From Streptomyces spiroverticillatus (lineage in GTDB: Bacteria > Actinomycetota > Actinomycetes > Streptomycetales > Streptomycetaceae): DNA of 64,000 nucleotides. The stretch covers positions 46,137 through 110,136 of the forward strand of contig BMUX01000022.1 of the NCBI GenBank assembly GCA_014650415.1. Reading direction: 5' to 3'. A program made the position numbers and the translations under genes. The first letter of the stretch is position 1, and each line of letters opens with the position of its first letter. Below the pieces are notes generated by a model that did no database searches, was not told where the DNA came from, and saw only the letters and a program-made list of their open reading frames with translations. Of the stretch, positions 17,520-26,354 are shown piece by piece.

Positions 17520-17936
17520 GTGTCCGGAATCGACGCATGCCTGGTCGAAGCGATGGAGTTGCCCGGTGCACGCGGCGCCGCCGTCGTCGACTGGACCAGC
17601 GGCCTCGCCCTCGGCACCGCGGGGGAGGCCGCCGGCGGCGACAGCGAGACCGCCGCCGCCGAATCCGCCGAGCTGGCGCGGATGGCCGCCGAGCACGGCA
17701 CCTTCGCCCCCGGCCCCGGCCGGCACCGGCGCAACGCGCAGGGGCAGGACGACAAGGGCCTGCCCGTCGAGGACGTCATCATCACCACCCGCACCGACTA
17801 CCACCTCCTGCGCTACGTCGAGACCTCCTTCGACAGCAGCGTCTTCCTCCACCTGTGGCTCGACCGCGACCAGGGCAACCTCGCCCTCGCCCGGCTGCGC
17901 CTCGCCGAGCTCGCCGAACGGCTGGTGCTGGGATGA
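17520..17936 (+). CDS. Roadblock/LC7-like protein, first paralogue
   Basis: A 138-residue small cytosolic protein and first gene of a four-gene cluster. It shares with the protein at 19233-19607 the patterns VDWTSGLALGTAG and ITTRTDYHLLRYVE with LHLWLDRDQGNLALARLRL, so they are paralogues, but it carries an insert of about 25 residues rich in Gly/Arg (about 75-100). The GTG at 17520 follows GGGAGGGGAG; an upstream in-frame start at 17430 lacks this. Its stop overlaps the next ATG (ATGA). Roadblock proteins usually act as dimeric scaffolds or regulators of small GTPases; no GTPase gene is adjacent. Confidence 0.75.
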   Translation: MSGIDACLVEAMELPGARGAAVVDWTSGLALGTAGEAAGGDSETAAAESAELARMAAEHGTFAPGPGRHRRNAQGQDDKGLPVEDVIITTRTDYHLLRYVETSFDSSVFLHLWLDRDQGNLALARLRLAELAERLVLG

Positions 17937-18712
17937 CCACCGCCACTCTGGTTCCGCCCCCTCCCCCGCTCTCCCCGATGCTGGCCCGCCTCGCCGACGA
18001 GCGCGCCACCGGCGCCCTGCTGCGCGACCACGGCACCCTCTACCTGGACGACGGCCAGGTGGTGCACGCCGAGAGCCCGGCCGCACCCGGCCTGGAAGTG
18101 CTGCTCGACGGGCGGCTGCCGCAGGAGGGCTGGCAGGAGGCGTTCGACCTGGCCGGGCCCGACGGAAGGGTCGGCCGGTACCTGGTGGACAGCGGACGCC
18201 TCGCCGACGGGGAGCTCGAACTCGCCCATCTGGGCGTCCTGTTCGACGCCGCGTACTTCGTGCTCGGCCCCGGCGGCGGACCGACCCGCTTCCGGCACGG
18301 CGTCGCGCACTGGATGGGTCCGGTGCGCCCGGTGCCGACCCGGGTGCTGGCCCGCGAGTGCCTGCGCCGCAGGGAACTGCTGGACGCCCTGTGGCCGTAC
18401 CCCGAGACCGACGACTCCCCCGTCGTACGCGCCGACACCGACTTCCCCTACCCCGTCACCCGCCGCCAGCAGGACGTGCTCGACCTCGCCGACGGGGTGC
18501 GCACCCCCGCCGACATCGCCCGCCTGCTGGGCCGGGCGGCCTTCCACACCCTGGTCGACGTGCGCCGCCTCGCGGCGGTGGGCGCCGTCGCCACGCCGCA
18601 GGAGACGCCCGTGCCCGCGCCCGTCGCACTGCCGCAGTGGATGCCGCAGGTGACCGAGGACCCGGACGTCGCCCTGCTGCGCAGACTCCGCAACGCCCTG
18701 GAGGCACTGTGA
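17933..18712 (+). CDS. DUF4388/PATAN-like protein of the Roadblock cluster
   Basis: A 259-residue protein. The N-terminal half (about 15-125) resembles DUF4388/PATAN domains, which often occur with response regulators and Roadblock proteins: LADERATGALLRDHGTLYLDDGQVVHAES. The C-terminal half (about 175-235) contains a winged-helix-like segment, RQQDVLDLADGVRTPADIARLLG. It starts with ATG at 17933 inside the previous stop. I do not know its role; tight coupling with the Roadblock genes suggests one complex. Confidence 0.7.
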   Translation: MTTATLVPPPPPLSPMLARLADERATGALLRDHGTLYLDDGQVVHAESPAAPGLEVLLDGRLPQEGWQEAFDLAGPDGRVGRYLVDSGRLADGELELAHLGVLFDAAYFVLGPGGGPTRFRHGVAHWMGPVRPVPTRVLARECLRRRELLDALWPYPETDDSPVVRADTDFPYPVTRRQQDVLDLADGVRTPADIARLLGRAAFHTLVDVRRLAAVGAVATPQETPVPAPVALPQWMPQVTEDPDVALLRRLRNALEAL

Positions 18713-18774
18713 AACGCGCCCTGCGCACCCGCGCGATACGGGCCGACAAGCGGGCGGAGCGGAGGTCCCCTCCC

Positions 18775-19206
18775 ATGACACTGCCGAAGCCCCCGGACCC
18801 CGAAGTCCTCGCGGAACTCGGCAGGTTGCGGGCCCGGCTGCCCCAGCTGACCGGCGCGGTCGCCGCCAGCGTGGACGGCCTGGTGCTCGCCGAGGACGCC
18901 CCCGGCATCGAACCGGAGGGCGTCGCCGCCCTCACCGCCGCCGCCCTCGGGGTGTCCCTGCGGCTCACCGACGCCACCGGGCAGGGCGGCTTCCGGGAAC
19001 TACTGGTGCGCGGCGAGGACGGCTATGTCGCCACGTACGCGGCCGGCGCCTCCGCCGTGCTGACCCTGCTGGCCGAGCCCCGGATCAACGTGGGCCGGCT
19101 GCACCTCGAAGCCCGCCGGGCGGGAGCCCGTATCGGCGAGCTGATGGACCGTACGAACGCACCACCACAGGAACAGACCACGAACCCGAACCCGACACCC
19201 AACTGA
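18775..19206 (+). CDS. Roadblock/LC7 domain protein, second
   Basis: A 143-residue protein with a Roadblock/LC7 fold through residues 10-120 (RARLPQLTGAVAASVDGLVL; VAALTAAALGVSLRLTD; AVLTLLAEPRINVGRLHLEA). This one resembles the MglB/conservon-B type more than the other two in the cluster. The tail is low complexity (NPNPTPN). GGAGGT lies 8 bp before the ATG at 18775; an in-frame GTG at 18709 overlapping the previous stop would add 22 basic residues and is the alternative start. Confidence 0.8.
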   Translation: MTLPKPPDPEVLAELGRLRARLPQLTGAVAASVDGLVLAEDAPGIEPEGVAALTAAALGVSLRLTDATGQGGFRELLVRGEDGYVATYAAGASAVLTLLAEPRINVGRLHLEARRAGARIGELMDRTNAPPQEQTTNPNPTPN

Positions 19207-19232
19207 CCCACACCGAAGGAAGTGCGACCGCC

Positions 19233-19607
19233 ATGGCCAACACCGAAGCCGCCCTCAAGGAAGCAATGACCAGCATCGAGGGCACCGTCGGCGTCGCCCT
19301 CGTCGACTACACCAGCGGCATGGCCCTGGGCACCGCGGGCGGCAGCAAGGAGCTCGACCTCACGGTCGCCGCCGCCGGGAACACCGACGTGGTCCGGGCC
19401 AAGGTCCGCACCATGGAGCTGCTCGGGCTCAACGAGGACATCGAGGACATACTCATCACCCTCGACAGCCAGTACCACCTGATCCGCCTGCTGAAGGGCC
19501 GCGGCAACAACGGGCTCTTCCTCTACCTGGCACTCGACAAGGGCCGCGCGAACCTCGCGATGGCCCGGCACCAGCTCAAGAAGATCGAGAACGAGCTGGA
19601 GGTCTGA
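19233..19607 (+). CDS. Roadblock/LC7-like protein, third
   Basis: A 124-residue protein, last gene of the cluster and paralogue of the first. The fold is visible from EAMTSIEGTVGVALVDYTSG to LFLYLALDKGRANLAMARHQ. AAGGAAG precedes the ATG at 19233. It lacks the insert seen in the first paralogue. A perfect 12 bp hairpin at 19618-19654 closes the operon. Role unknown beyond likely dimerisation with other members. Confidence 0.8.
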   Translation: MANTEAALKEAMTSIEGTVGVALVDYTSGMALGTAGGSKELDLTVAAAGNTDVVRAKVRTMELLGLNEDIEDILITLDSQYHLIRLLKGRGNNGLFLYLALDKGRANLAMARHQLKKIENELEV

Positions 19608-19617
19608 GCGCCCTCCG

Positions 19618-19654
19618 GGGCGGGGGCGCACTCCCCGGCACAGCGCCCCCGCCC
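19618..19654. terminator. Bidirectional hairpin terminator
   Basis: A perfect 12 bp inverted repeat (19618-19629 and 19643-19654) with a 13-base loop lies between the convergent Roadblock operon and RpiR-family regulator. Confidence 0.8.
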
Positions 19655-19670
19655 ACCCCCACCCCCGGGG

Positions 19671-20543
19671 TCATTCCACGAACAGCCCCCGCGCCGTCGC
19701 CCGCACGTCGAACTCCTCCAGCCGCGCCTGCGCCTCCGGGATCCCGTCGCACATCGCCTCCAGCAGCACCCGCCCCAGCAGCATCGGCGCGCACGCCGTG
19801 TCGAAGGCGAGGCCCGTCCCGACGGCCGCCGGGATCAGCAGGTCGCTGTGGCGCGCGACCGGCGCGAACGCGGAGTCCGCGACGGTCACCACCGTCATCC
19901 CCTGCTCCCGCGCGTACGCCAGCGCCTCCACGACCTCCTTGGGGTGCCGGGGCAGCGCGAAGCACAGCAGCACGTCCGCCCCCGCCCGCCGGGCCGCGTC
20001 GATCCGGTCGGCGAGCATAGAGCCGCCCTCGTCGAGCAGCCGCACATCGGGGTGCACCTTCGCCGCGAAGTACGCGAAGCCGCGCGCCTGCGAGGACGCC
20101 GCCCGCAGCCCGAGCACCGGCAACACCCTGGAGGACGCCAGGAGTTGACCGGCCCGTTCGACGGGCGTTGGGTCGGCGAGGATCTCGGCCAGGTGCCGCA
20201 GGTTCTCGATCTCGCCGAGCACGGCCTGCTGGTACTCGTTGTACGAGACCTCCTGCGCCGGCCCCGCCCCCGGGCCCTCCGCCGGGGCCACCTCCCGCAG
20301 GTGCTTGCGCAGCGCCGGGTACCCGTCGAAGCCGAGCGCGACCGCGAACCGGGTCACCGACGGCTGGCTGACCCCGGCCAGCTCCGCCAGCTCCACGCTC
20401 GACAGGAACGGCACCTCCCCGGCCCGCCGCACCATGCTGTGCGCGATCCGCCGCTGGGTCGGGGTGAGCCGCCGCCCCTCGAACAGCTGCTGCAACCGCG
20501 CGGTGGCCGACCCGGCACCCGCCTCGCTGCTGGTTCCACCCAT
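19671..20543 (-). CDS. MurR/RpiR-family transcriptional regulator
   Basis: A 290-residue regulator. An N-terminal HTH_6 domain (about 15-85) includes SSVELAELAGVSQPSVTRFAVALGF. A C-terminal SIS sugar-phosphate-binding domain (about 125-270) includes VLGLRAASSQARGFAYF, DVLLCFALPRHPKEVVEALAY and VTVADS. Such proteins usually respond to a phosphosugar, although no sugar gene is near. The start is ATG at 20543, divergent from the membrane-protein gene at 20707. Target genes cannot be named from the sequence. Confidence 0.88.
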   Translation of the reverse strand: MGGTSSEAGAGSATARLQQLFEGRRLTPTQRRIAHSMVRRAGEVPFLSSVELAELAGVSQPSVTRFAVALGFDGYPALRKHLREVAPAEGPGAGPAQEVSYNEYQQAVLGEIENLRHLAEILADPTPVERAGQLLASSRVLPVLGLRAASSQARGFAYFAAKVHPDVRLLDEGGSMLADRIDAARRAGADVLLCFALPRHPKEVVEALAYAREQGMTVVTVADSAFAPVARHSDLLIPAAVGTGLAFDTACAPMLLGRVLLEAMCDGIPEAQARLEEFDVRATARGLFVE

Positions 20544-20706
20544 GTCCGACCCCGTCTCCGTGTTGTCCAGCCCGGCCGCGCCGTCTATTCAGTCCCGCAG
20601 CACCCTGCATGACCATATACAGGACGGCGGCCGGGGGGTGCTCCCCCAAGCAGAATCGGGGGTTACCCCCACTGACCCGGCGGCCCCAAATCCGTAGCGT
20701 CGAAGC

Positions 20707-21141
20707 ATGGACGCAACAGGCCGCGCTCGCGACCCCGAGCTGAAGAAGGACCTCGACGCCACCGTGCACGCCCGGAGGGAACTCGGGGCGGACTACGAGG
20801 CGGCCCTGGTCGAATCGTTCCTGGAGAAGGTCGAGCAGCGCCTCGACTCCACGGTCGACCGGCGGGTGCGCCGGCAACTGGCCGAGCAGCAGATGGTCGT
20901 CGCCCGGGGCTCGCACCCCGCCCGGCCGTCCTCGGGCGACGGCGGTTTCGGCGAGCGCTTCGGCCTGGCCATCGTCACGCTGGTGCTGGCCGTCCCGCTC
21001 TCCGCCATCGCCGTCGTGAACGCCGGACTGCTCGGCCTGCTCGTGTGCTGGCTGGGCATCTTCGGGGTGAACGCGGTGCACTCGTCGTGGCGCGGCCCCT
21101 GGAGTGAGGGGCGCAAGCGGGACCGGGACTGGGAGGACTGA
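20707..21141 (+). CDS. Small integral membrane protein of unknown function
   Basis: A 144-residue protein. The first 75 residues are charged and helical, probably coiled coil (VESFLEKVEQRLDSTVDRRV). Two adjacent hydrophobic segments follow (about 85-107 and 109-125), then a basic/acidic tail. Short proteins of this shape are common in Streptomyces and lack a known role. It is a single gene between a divergent regulator and a hairpin at 21162-21219. I do not recognise a named family. Confidence 0.8.
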   Translation: MDATGRARDPELKKDLDATVHARRELGADYEAALVESFLEKVEQRLDSTVDRRVRRQLAEQQMVVARGSHPARPSSGDGGFGERFGLAIVTLVLAVPLSAIAVVNAGLLGLLVCWLGIFGVNAVHSSWRGPWSEGRKRDRDWED

Positions 21142-21161
21142 GCCCGCCCGGAACGTACGGA

Positions 21162-21219
21162 CGCGGGGACCGCCGCACCCCCGGCTGACCCGGGGGGCGG
21201 GACGACGACGGTCCCCGCG
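21162..21219. terminator. Hairpin between convergent genes
   Basis: CGCGGGGACC (21162-21171) pairs perfectly with GGTCCCCGCG (21210-21219). The 38-base loop, itself C/G-rich, is long, so termination is probable rather than certain. Confidence 0.5.
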
Positions 21220-21389
21220 CGGGACACGGTCCGGGTCAGGGCCGGTGCTCCGTGTCCAAGACGTCCGCGGAGGTCCGGGAGCCGCTCCGGTTGTCCGTGA
21301 CGCCGACGAACACCACTGTGCCGGGCCCGTGTTAAGCGGGTGCTGCCGCAACGTGTCGCGTGCGTACCGTTTGCGCGAAGCCGCCGTTG

Positions 21390-23411
21390 CTACGGGCTCT
21401 TCCTGTACGTACGAGGAGCGCTTCCGTTCGTGTACGACCTGGTCAGCACCGTGCCGGAGGCCTTCAGGGTGGAGGCGGAGCCCATCTCGCAGCCCGCGCT
21501 GGACGCCCCCTTGTCCACCACGGCGGGCCCGATGCGGGCCGAGCCGCCGGACGCGGTGAAGAGGTTGGCGTACGACACGCACTTCTTGCCGCCGCCGGAG
21601 TCGGACACGAGGCTCACCGCCCGTGCACCCGGGGCCGCCTGACGGACCGTCACCCGTTGACTGCCGCCCTTCTCCAGCTTGCGCACCCAGGTGCCGAGGA
21701 GATCGGCGGGGACCCGCTCGCTGCCGGACGGGACGCGGCGGAGCACGGCGGTGCGGTCGAGGCCCTTCCACACCAGGGTGCCGTCCGCGCCCTTGCGCAG
21801 GCTCTGCGCCTTGATGATGTTGCACAGGGAGCGCGGGGCGCCGGACACGAAGCTGCCCATGATCGCGACGGTTCCCTGGTGCACGGAGGTCAGCGAGCCG
21901 CTGCTGGTGCACTCGTACGCCGAATCGACGCTGGTGCTGCGCATCACGGCGTCCCCGGTGCCGCCCGCGGTGATCGTGAACCGCCGCTCCTGGCCGATCG
22001 GTCTGCCGCCCTTGATCACGCTCCCGATCCAGGTGCCCAGGAACTCCTGGGGCACCCGGGCGGCGGTCGCGTCCGGCGTCTGCTGGTTCTTGTCCTTCGC
22101 CTTCTTCCCGCCCGCCGACGGGGAGGGCGGGTCGGCGCTCTCCCCCGGCGGGGCCGCGTCGGTGCCGGGCGGCGCGGTGGGCACGGTCCGCCCGCCCTGC
22201 GCCCCGACGGGCTCCTCCCCCTTCAGCAGCGGTACGGCGACGGCCACCCCGACGGCCAGCACACCGGCCACCGCCGCCCCGACGACGAGCCCGCGCCGGG
22301 TGCCGCGGCCGCTCCGGGCGGGGGTGCCGGTGGTGACGGGGGCGGCGGGACTGTGCGGGACGACGGCGGGACCGTACGGGACGGCAGCGGGGCTGTGCGG
22401 GACGGCAGCGGGACCGAACTCGCCGCTGCGGGGCGCCGCTTGAGGGGCGGGCGGGCCCAGCCGCATCGTGCCCGGCGCCGCACCTCCCGGCGTCTCCCCT
22501 CCCGTCGGCTCGACGTCCAGCAGACGGGCCGCACGCTGCCCGAGGTCGGCGATGAGGGCGGGCGGCAGCCACGGCGAGACACCCGGCCCCGCGGTGGCCA
22601 TCCGTACCAGCTCGGCCGGCTCCGGACGGTCCCCCGGCTCCTTCGCGCAGCAGGCCCGCACCAGCGCGGCCACCGCATCCGGCACCCCCGCCAGGTCCGG
22701 CTGCTCGGCGGTGATGCGGAACATCACCGCGTGCAGCCCGCCCGAACCGCTGCCGTCGCCGAACGGGAGCCGTCCCGTGGCCGCGTACGCCAGCACCGTG
22801 CCCAGCGCGAACACATCGCTCGCGGGCCCGAGTTCCTCGTCCCGTATCTGCTCGGGCGACATGCAGCCGGGCGAGCCGACGACGACCCCGGTGCTGGTCA
22901 GGCCGGTGGCGGCGAGCGTCGCCCCGGCCACGCCCTTGGCGATGCCGAAGTCGATGACCTTGGGGCCGCCGATGGTGATGAGTACGTTGCCGGGCTTGAG
23001 GTCGCGGTGGACGAGCCCGGCGGCATGGATGTCGGTCAGGGCGTGCGCGAGACCGGCGGCGAGGGTGCGTACCGAATGCTCGGGCAGCGGCCCGTACGCG
23101 CCGACGACCTCGGGGAGCGAGGGCCCGGGAACGTACCCCGTGACCACCCACGGCACGTCGGCATCGCAGTCCGCGTCCAGCACGGGCGCGGTCCACTCCC
23201 CGCCGACCCGGCGGGCGGAGTCCACCTCCTGCCGGAACCGGCCCCGGAAGTCGGGCCGCCCGGCCAGCTCGGCCCGGATCAGCTTCACGGCGACGGTGCG
23301 CCCGGTGACGGACCGGCCCAGGTACACGCGGCCCATGCCGCCCTCGCCGAGCCGCCCCAGCAGGCGGTACGTGCCGATGGCGAGCGGATCGCCGTCCCCC
23401 AGGCTCTCCAC
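21390..23411 (-). CDS. Receptor-like Ser/Thr protein kinase with duplicated extracellular domain
   Basis: A 673-residue Hanks-type kinase. The kinase domain (about 12-265) has GRLGEGGMG, catalytic Lys in VAVKLI, HRDLKPGN, DFGIAKG and SPEQ. A Pro/Ala-rich juxtamembrane region is followed by one transmembrane helix near 400-420 and two tandem extracellular units of about 100 residues, each opening with LGTW (about 475 and 580) and containing cysteines. The GTG at 23411 (MESLGDGDP-like start) is chosen by resemblance to other family members; ATG at 23483 would add 24 residues but lacks a ribosome site. It lies downstream of the cystathionine beta-synthase gene on the same strand. Confidence 0.87.
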   Translation of the reverse strand: MESLGDGDPLAIGTYRLLGRLGEGGMGRVYLGRSVTGRTVAVKLIRAELAGRPDFRGRFRQEVDSARRVGGEWTAPVLDADCDADVPWVVTGYVPGPSLPEVVGAYGPLPEHSVRTLAAGLAHALTDIHAAGLVHRDLKPGNVLITIGGPKVIDFGIAKGVAGATLAATGLTSTGVVVGSPGCMSPEQIRDEELGPASDVFALGTVLAYAATGRLPFGDGSGSGGLHAVMFRITAEQPDLAGVPDAVAALVRACCAKEPGDRPEPAELVRMATAGPGVSPWLPPALIADLGQRAARLLDVEPTGGETPGGAAPGTMRLGPPAPQAAPRSGEFGPAAVPHSPAAVPYGPAVVPHSPAAPVTTGTPARSGRGTRRGLVVGAAVAGVLAVGVAVAVPLLKGEEPVGAQGGRTVPTAPPGTDAAPPGESADPPSPSAGGKKAKDKNQQTPDATAARVPQEFLGTWIGSVIKGGRPIGQERRFTITAGGTGDAVMRSTSVDSAYECTSSGSLTSVHQGTVAIMGSFVSGAPRSLCNIIKAQSLRKGADGTLVWKGLDRTAVLRRVPSGSERVPADLLGTWVRKLEKGGSQRVTVRQAAPGARAVSLVSDSGGGKKCVSYANLFTASGGSARIGPAVVDKGASSAGCEMGSASTLKASGTVLTRSYTNGSAPRTYRKSP

Positions 23412-23561
23412 GACGCGACCGACCCCTTCCCCGACGTCCCCGACGACCCCGAACGTGTATCCCGCACGCAACAAGGCCCGCATCGTACCGTGAGGCTCAG
23501 GCCAAGACCTGGGCCGCACCGGTCGATCCGGGCCCGTGCGCGACTGCGTGGAACGGGGGCG

Positions 23562-24953
23562 TCAGCTCTTCGCGAGGAAGGCCAGCAGGTCCTGCCTGCT
23601 CACCACGCCGGTCGGCTTGCCCTCGACCAGGACGATCGCCGCGTCCGCACCGCCCTTGCCGCCGAGGACGCTCATGAGGTCCTCGACCGGCTCGCCGGAG
23701 CCGACCTGCGGCAGCGGCTGGGACATGTGCTTCTCCAACGGGTCGCCCAGCGAGGCGCGTTGGGCGAAGAGCGCGTCCAGCAGCTCCCGCTCCACAACGG
23801 AGCCGATGACCTCGGCGGCCATCACGTCCGGGTGGCCCGCGCCCGGCTTCACGATCGGCATCTGCGAGACGCCGTACTCGCGCAGCACCTCGATGGCCTC
23901 GCCGACGGTCTCCTCCGGGTGCATGTGCACCAGGTGGGGGATGGCCCCGCCCTCCTTGTACTGGAGCACGTCGCCGACCCGCGCGGACGGACCGGAGTCC
24001 TCCAGGAAGCCGTAGTCCGCCATCCACTCGTCGTTGAAGATCTTGCTCATGTAGCCGCGCCCGCTGTCCGGCAGCAGCACGACCACGACGTCGTCCGGGC
24101 CGAGCCGCTCCGCGACCCGCAGCGCGCCCACGACCGCCATGCCACAGGAGCCGCCGACCAGCAGCCCCTCCTCCTTGGCGAGGCGGCGCGTCATCTGGAA
24201 GGAGTCCTTGTCGGACACCGCGACGATCTCGTCCGTCACGCTCTTGTCGTACGCGGTCGGCCAGAAGTCCTCACCGACGCCCTCGACGAGGTACGGCCGC
24301 CCGGAGCCGCCCGAGTACACCGAGCCCTCGGGGTCCGCGCCGACGACGGTGACCTTGCCGCCGCTGATCTCCTTCAGGTAGCGGCCGGTGCCGGAGATCG
24401 TGCCGCCCGTGCCGACGCCCGCGACGAAATGGGTAATCTTCCCGTCCGTCTGCTCCCACAGCTCGGGACCGGTGGTCTCGTAGTGCGAACGGGGGTTGTT
24501 CGGGTTGCTGTACTGGTCCGGCTTCCATGCGCCCGGCGTCTCGCGGACCAGACGGTCGGAGACGTTGTAGTACGAGTCCGGGTGCTCGGGGTCGACCGCG
24601 GTCGGGCAGACCACGACCTCGGCGCCGTACGCGCGCAGGACGTTGATCTTGTCCATCGACACCTTGTCCGGGCAGACGAAGATGCACTTGTAGCCCTTCT
24701 GCTGGGCCACGATCGCCAGGCCGACACCGGTGTTGCCGGAGGTCGGCTCGACGATGGTGCCGCCGGGCTTCAGCGCACCGCTCTGCTCGGCGGCCTCGAT
24801 CATGCGGACGGCGATCCGGTCCTTCACGGACCCGCCCGGGTTGAAGTACTCGACCTTCGCGAGGACGGTCGCCTGAATGCCTGCGGTCACTCTGTTCAGC
24901 TTCACCAGCGGGGTGTTGCCGACGAGGCTGATCATCGAGTCGTGAAATTGCAC
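23562..24953 (-). CDS. Cystathionine beta-synthase
   Basis: A 463-residue PLP enzyme that condenses serine (or O-acetylserine) with homocysteine or another thiol, feeding cysteine synthesis by reverse transsulfuration. The PLP lysine is in NPGGSVKDRIA (about residue 42), the phosphate loop in TSGNTGVG, and GVGTGGTISG is further on. C-terminal residues 335-460 form a pair of CBS (Bateman) domains, which distinguish it from plain cysteine synthase. There is no N-terminal heme domain. The start is GTG at 24953 with GGAGA upstream. It is divergent from the SGNH hydrolase. Confidence 0.92.
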   Translation of the reverse strand: MQFHDSMISLVGNTPLVKLNRVTAGIQATVLAKVEYFNPGGSVKDRIAVRMIEAAEQSGALKPGGTIVEPTSGNTGVGLAIVAQQKGYKCIFVCPDKVSMDKINVLRAYGAEVVVCPTAVDPEHPDSYYNVSDRLVRETPGAWKPDQYSNPNNPRSHYETTGPELWEQTDGKITHFVAGVGTGGTISGTGRYLKEISGGKVTVVGADPEGSVYSGGSGRPYLVEGVGEDFWPTAYDKSVTDEIVAVSDKDSFQMTRRLAKEEGLLVGGSCGMAVVGALRVAERLGPDDVVVVLLPDSGRGYMSKIFNDEWMADYGFLEDSGPSARVGDVLQYKEGGAIPHLVHMHPEETVGEAIEVLREYGVSQMPIVKPGAGHPDVMAAEVIGSVVERELLDALFAQRASLGDPLEKHMSQPLPQVGSGEPVEDLMSVLGGKGGADAAIVLVEGKPTGVVSRQDLLAFLAKS

Positions 24954-25149
24954 GTCTTCTCCGGGGTTTCCGTGATGGTGCCGCCCACAGTAGGCCCGTC
25001 CCGTACGACTGCTCCACTCCCCGTATTCACCGATGGCGGAGATTACGCAGCACCCGTTACCGGGCAGTTAGGAGATGTACGGACTGCTTTCCGTACGGAT
25101 GTTCCCTGGATGTTCCTGCGCTTGGTTCTTCGAGGAGGTGGCTGCGACG

Positions 25150-26157
25150 GTGTCGAGGGCGAGGGTGGCACGGCGAATCGCCGCGGGCGCGGCGTACGGA
25201 GGCGGCGGGATCGGACTGATCGGCGTCGCGACGGTGGGACTGGTGCTGGCGGAGGTGCAGTTGGCGAAACGGTCGGTGGGCGGTGGGGTGGCCCCGATCG
25301 CCCCGCCGGCGGACGGCTTGTACGGGACGGCCTTCGCGGGCCGGTCCGGCCTGCCGGCGCTGCGGCTGGGCGTTCTGGGCGACTCCACCGCGGCCGGCCA
25401 GGGCGTACGGCGGGCCGGGCACACACCCGGGGCGCTGCTGGCGTCGGGGCTGGCGGCGGTCGCGGAACGGCCGGTGGAGCTGCGCAACGTGGCACTGCCC
25501 GGGGCCATGTCGGACGACCTGGACCGTCAAGTCTCCTTGCTGGTACGGGATCCCGTACGCCCCCCGGACGTCTGCGTGATCATGATCGGCGCGAACGACG
25601 TGACGCACCGGATGCCGCCCACACAGTCCGTACGCCATCTGGCCTCGGCGGTCCGCAGGCTGCGCACGGCGGGCGCGGAGGTGGTGGTCGGCACCTGCCC
25701 CGACCTCGGGACCATCGAGCCCGTCTACCAGCCCCTGCGCTGGCTGGCGCGGCGCGTCTCGCGGCAGCTGGCGGCGGCGCAGACCATCGGGGTGGTGGAG
25801 CAGGGCGGCCGGACGGTCTCCCTCGGCGACCTGCTGGGCCCGGAGTTCGAGGCGAACCCCCGCGAGCTGTTCGGCCCGGACAACTACCACCCCTCGGCCG
25901 AGGGCTACTCCACGGCCGCCATGGCCGTCCTGCCCACCCTCTGCGCGGCCCTCGGACTCTGGCCGGAATCCGACCGCCTGGACGGCGACCGCAACGAGTC
26001 CATGCTCCCGGTGGCCCGGGCGGCTACCCGCGCCGCGGCGGAGGCGGGCACGGAGGTCACCGGTGCGCGGGGCCCCTGGGCCCTCCTGAAGCACCGGCGC
26101 AGGCGGCGCATCCCGGCGGCCCCGGACCCGGCCCACGCACCGAGCGCGACGCGCTGA
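25150..26157 (+). CDS. SGNH/GDSL-family hydrolase, membrane-anchored
   Basis: A 335-residue esterase or lipase-like enzyme. An N-terminal hydrophobic segment (about 10-37) should anchor or export it. Catalytic blocks: Ser in LGVLGDSTAAGQG (about 80), Gly/Asn blocks with MIGANDVTH (about 150) and Asp/His in DNYHPSAEGY (about 245). The C-terminal 60 residues are basic and probably disordered. The start GTG at 25150 is chosen for GAGGAGG upstream; in-frame GTG codons at 25138 and 25165 are alternatives. Substrate unknown. Confidence 0.83.
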   Translation: MSRARVARRIAAGAAYGGGGIGLIGVATVGLVLAEVQLAKRSVGGGVAPIAPPADGLYGTAFAGRSGLPALRLGVLGDSTAAGQGVRRAGHTPGALLASGLAAVAERPVELRNVALPGAMSDDLDRQVSLLVRDPVRPPDVCVIMIGANDVTHRMPPTQSVRHLASAVRRLRTAGAEVVVGTCPDLGTIEPVYQPLRWLARRVSRQLAAAQTIGVVEQGGRTVSLGDLLGPEFEANPRELFGPDNYHPSAEGYSTAAMAVLPTLCAALGLWPESDRLDGDRNESMLPVARAATRAAAEAGTEVTGARGPWALLKHRRRRRIPAAPDPAHAPSATR

Positions 26158-26354
26158 GGGGGCAGGGGATGCGGGGGTGCGACGGCTCCTCGCACCCCTC
26201 CCAAATGAGCGCCCGCTTAGAATTGCGGCCCGTGTCACACCGCGCACCCGGTGACCCGCCCGGTACGGGCCGGTAACTTCGAAGGCGGACCGGCCACTTC
26301 GCCCTGCACCGCGCAGAAGCACTCGCCCCGTACCGCCCAGAACCAGGAGCCCCG

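Noticed and set aside
19576..23196. A 1206-codon open frame on the minus strand
   Set aside because: It overlaps the RpiR regulator, the small membrane gene and the kinase in another frame; Arg/Gly/Ala-rich shadow.
21360..26276. A 1638-codon open frame on the + strand
   Set aside because: It runs antisense through the kinase, cystathionine beta-synthase and across the SGNH gene. GC-rich DNA gives long antisense frames; the product is low complexity and has no recognisable domain.
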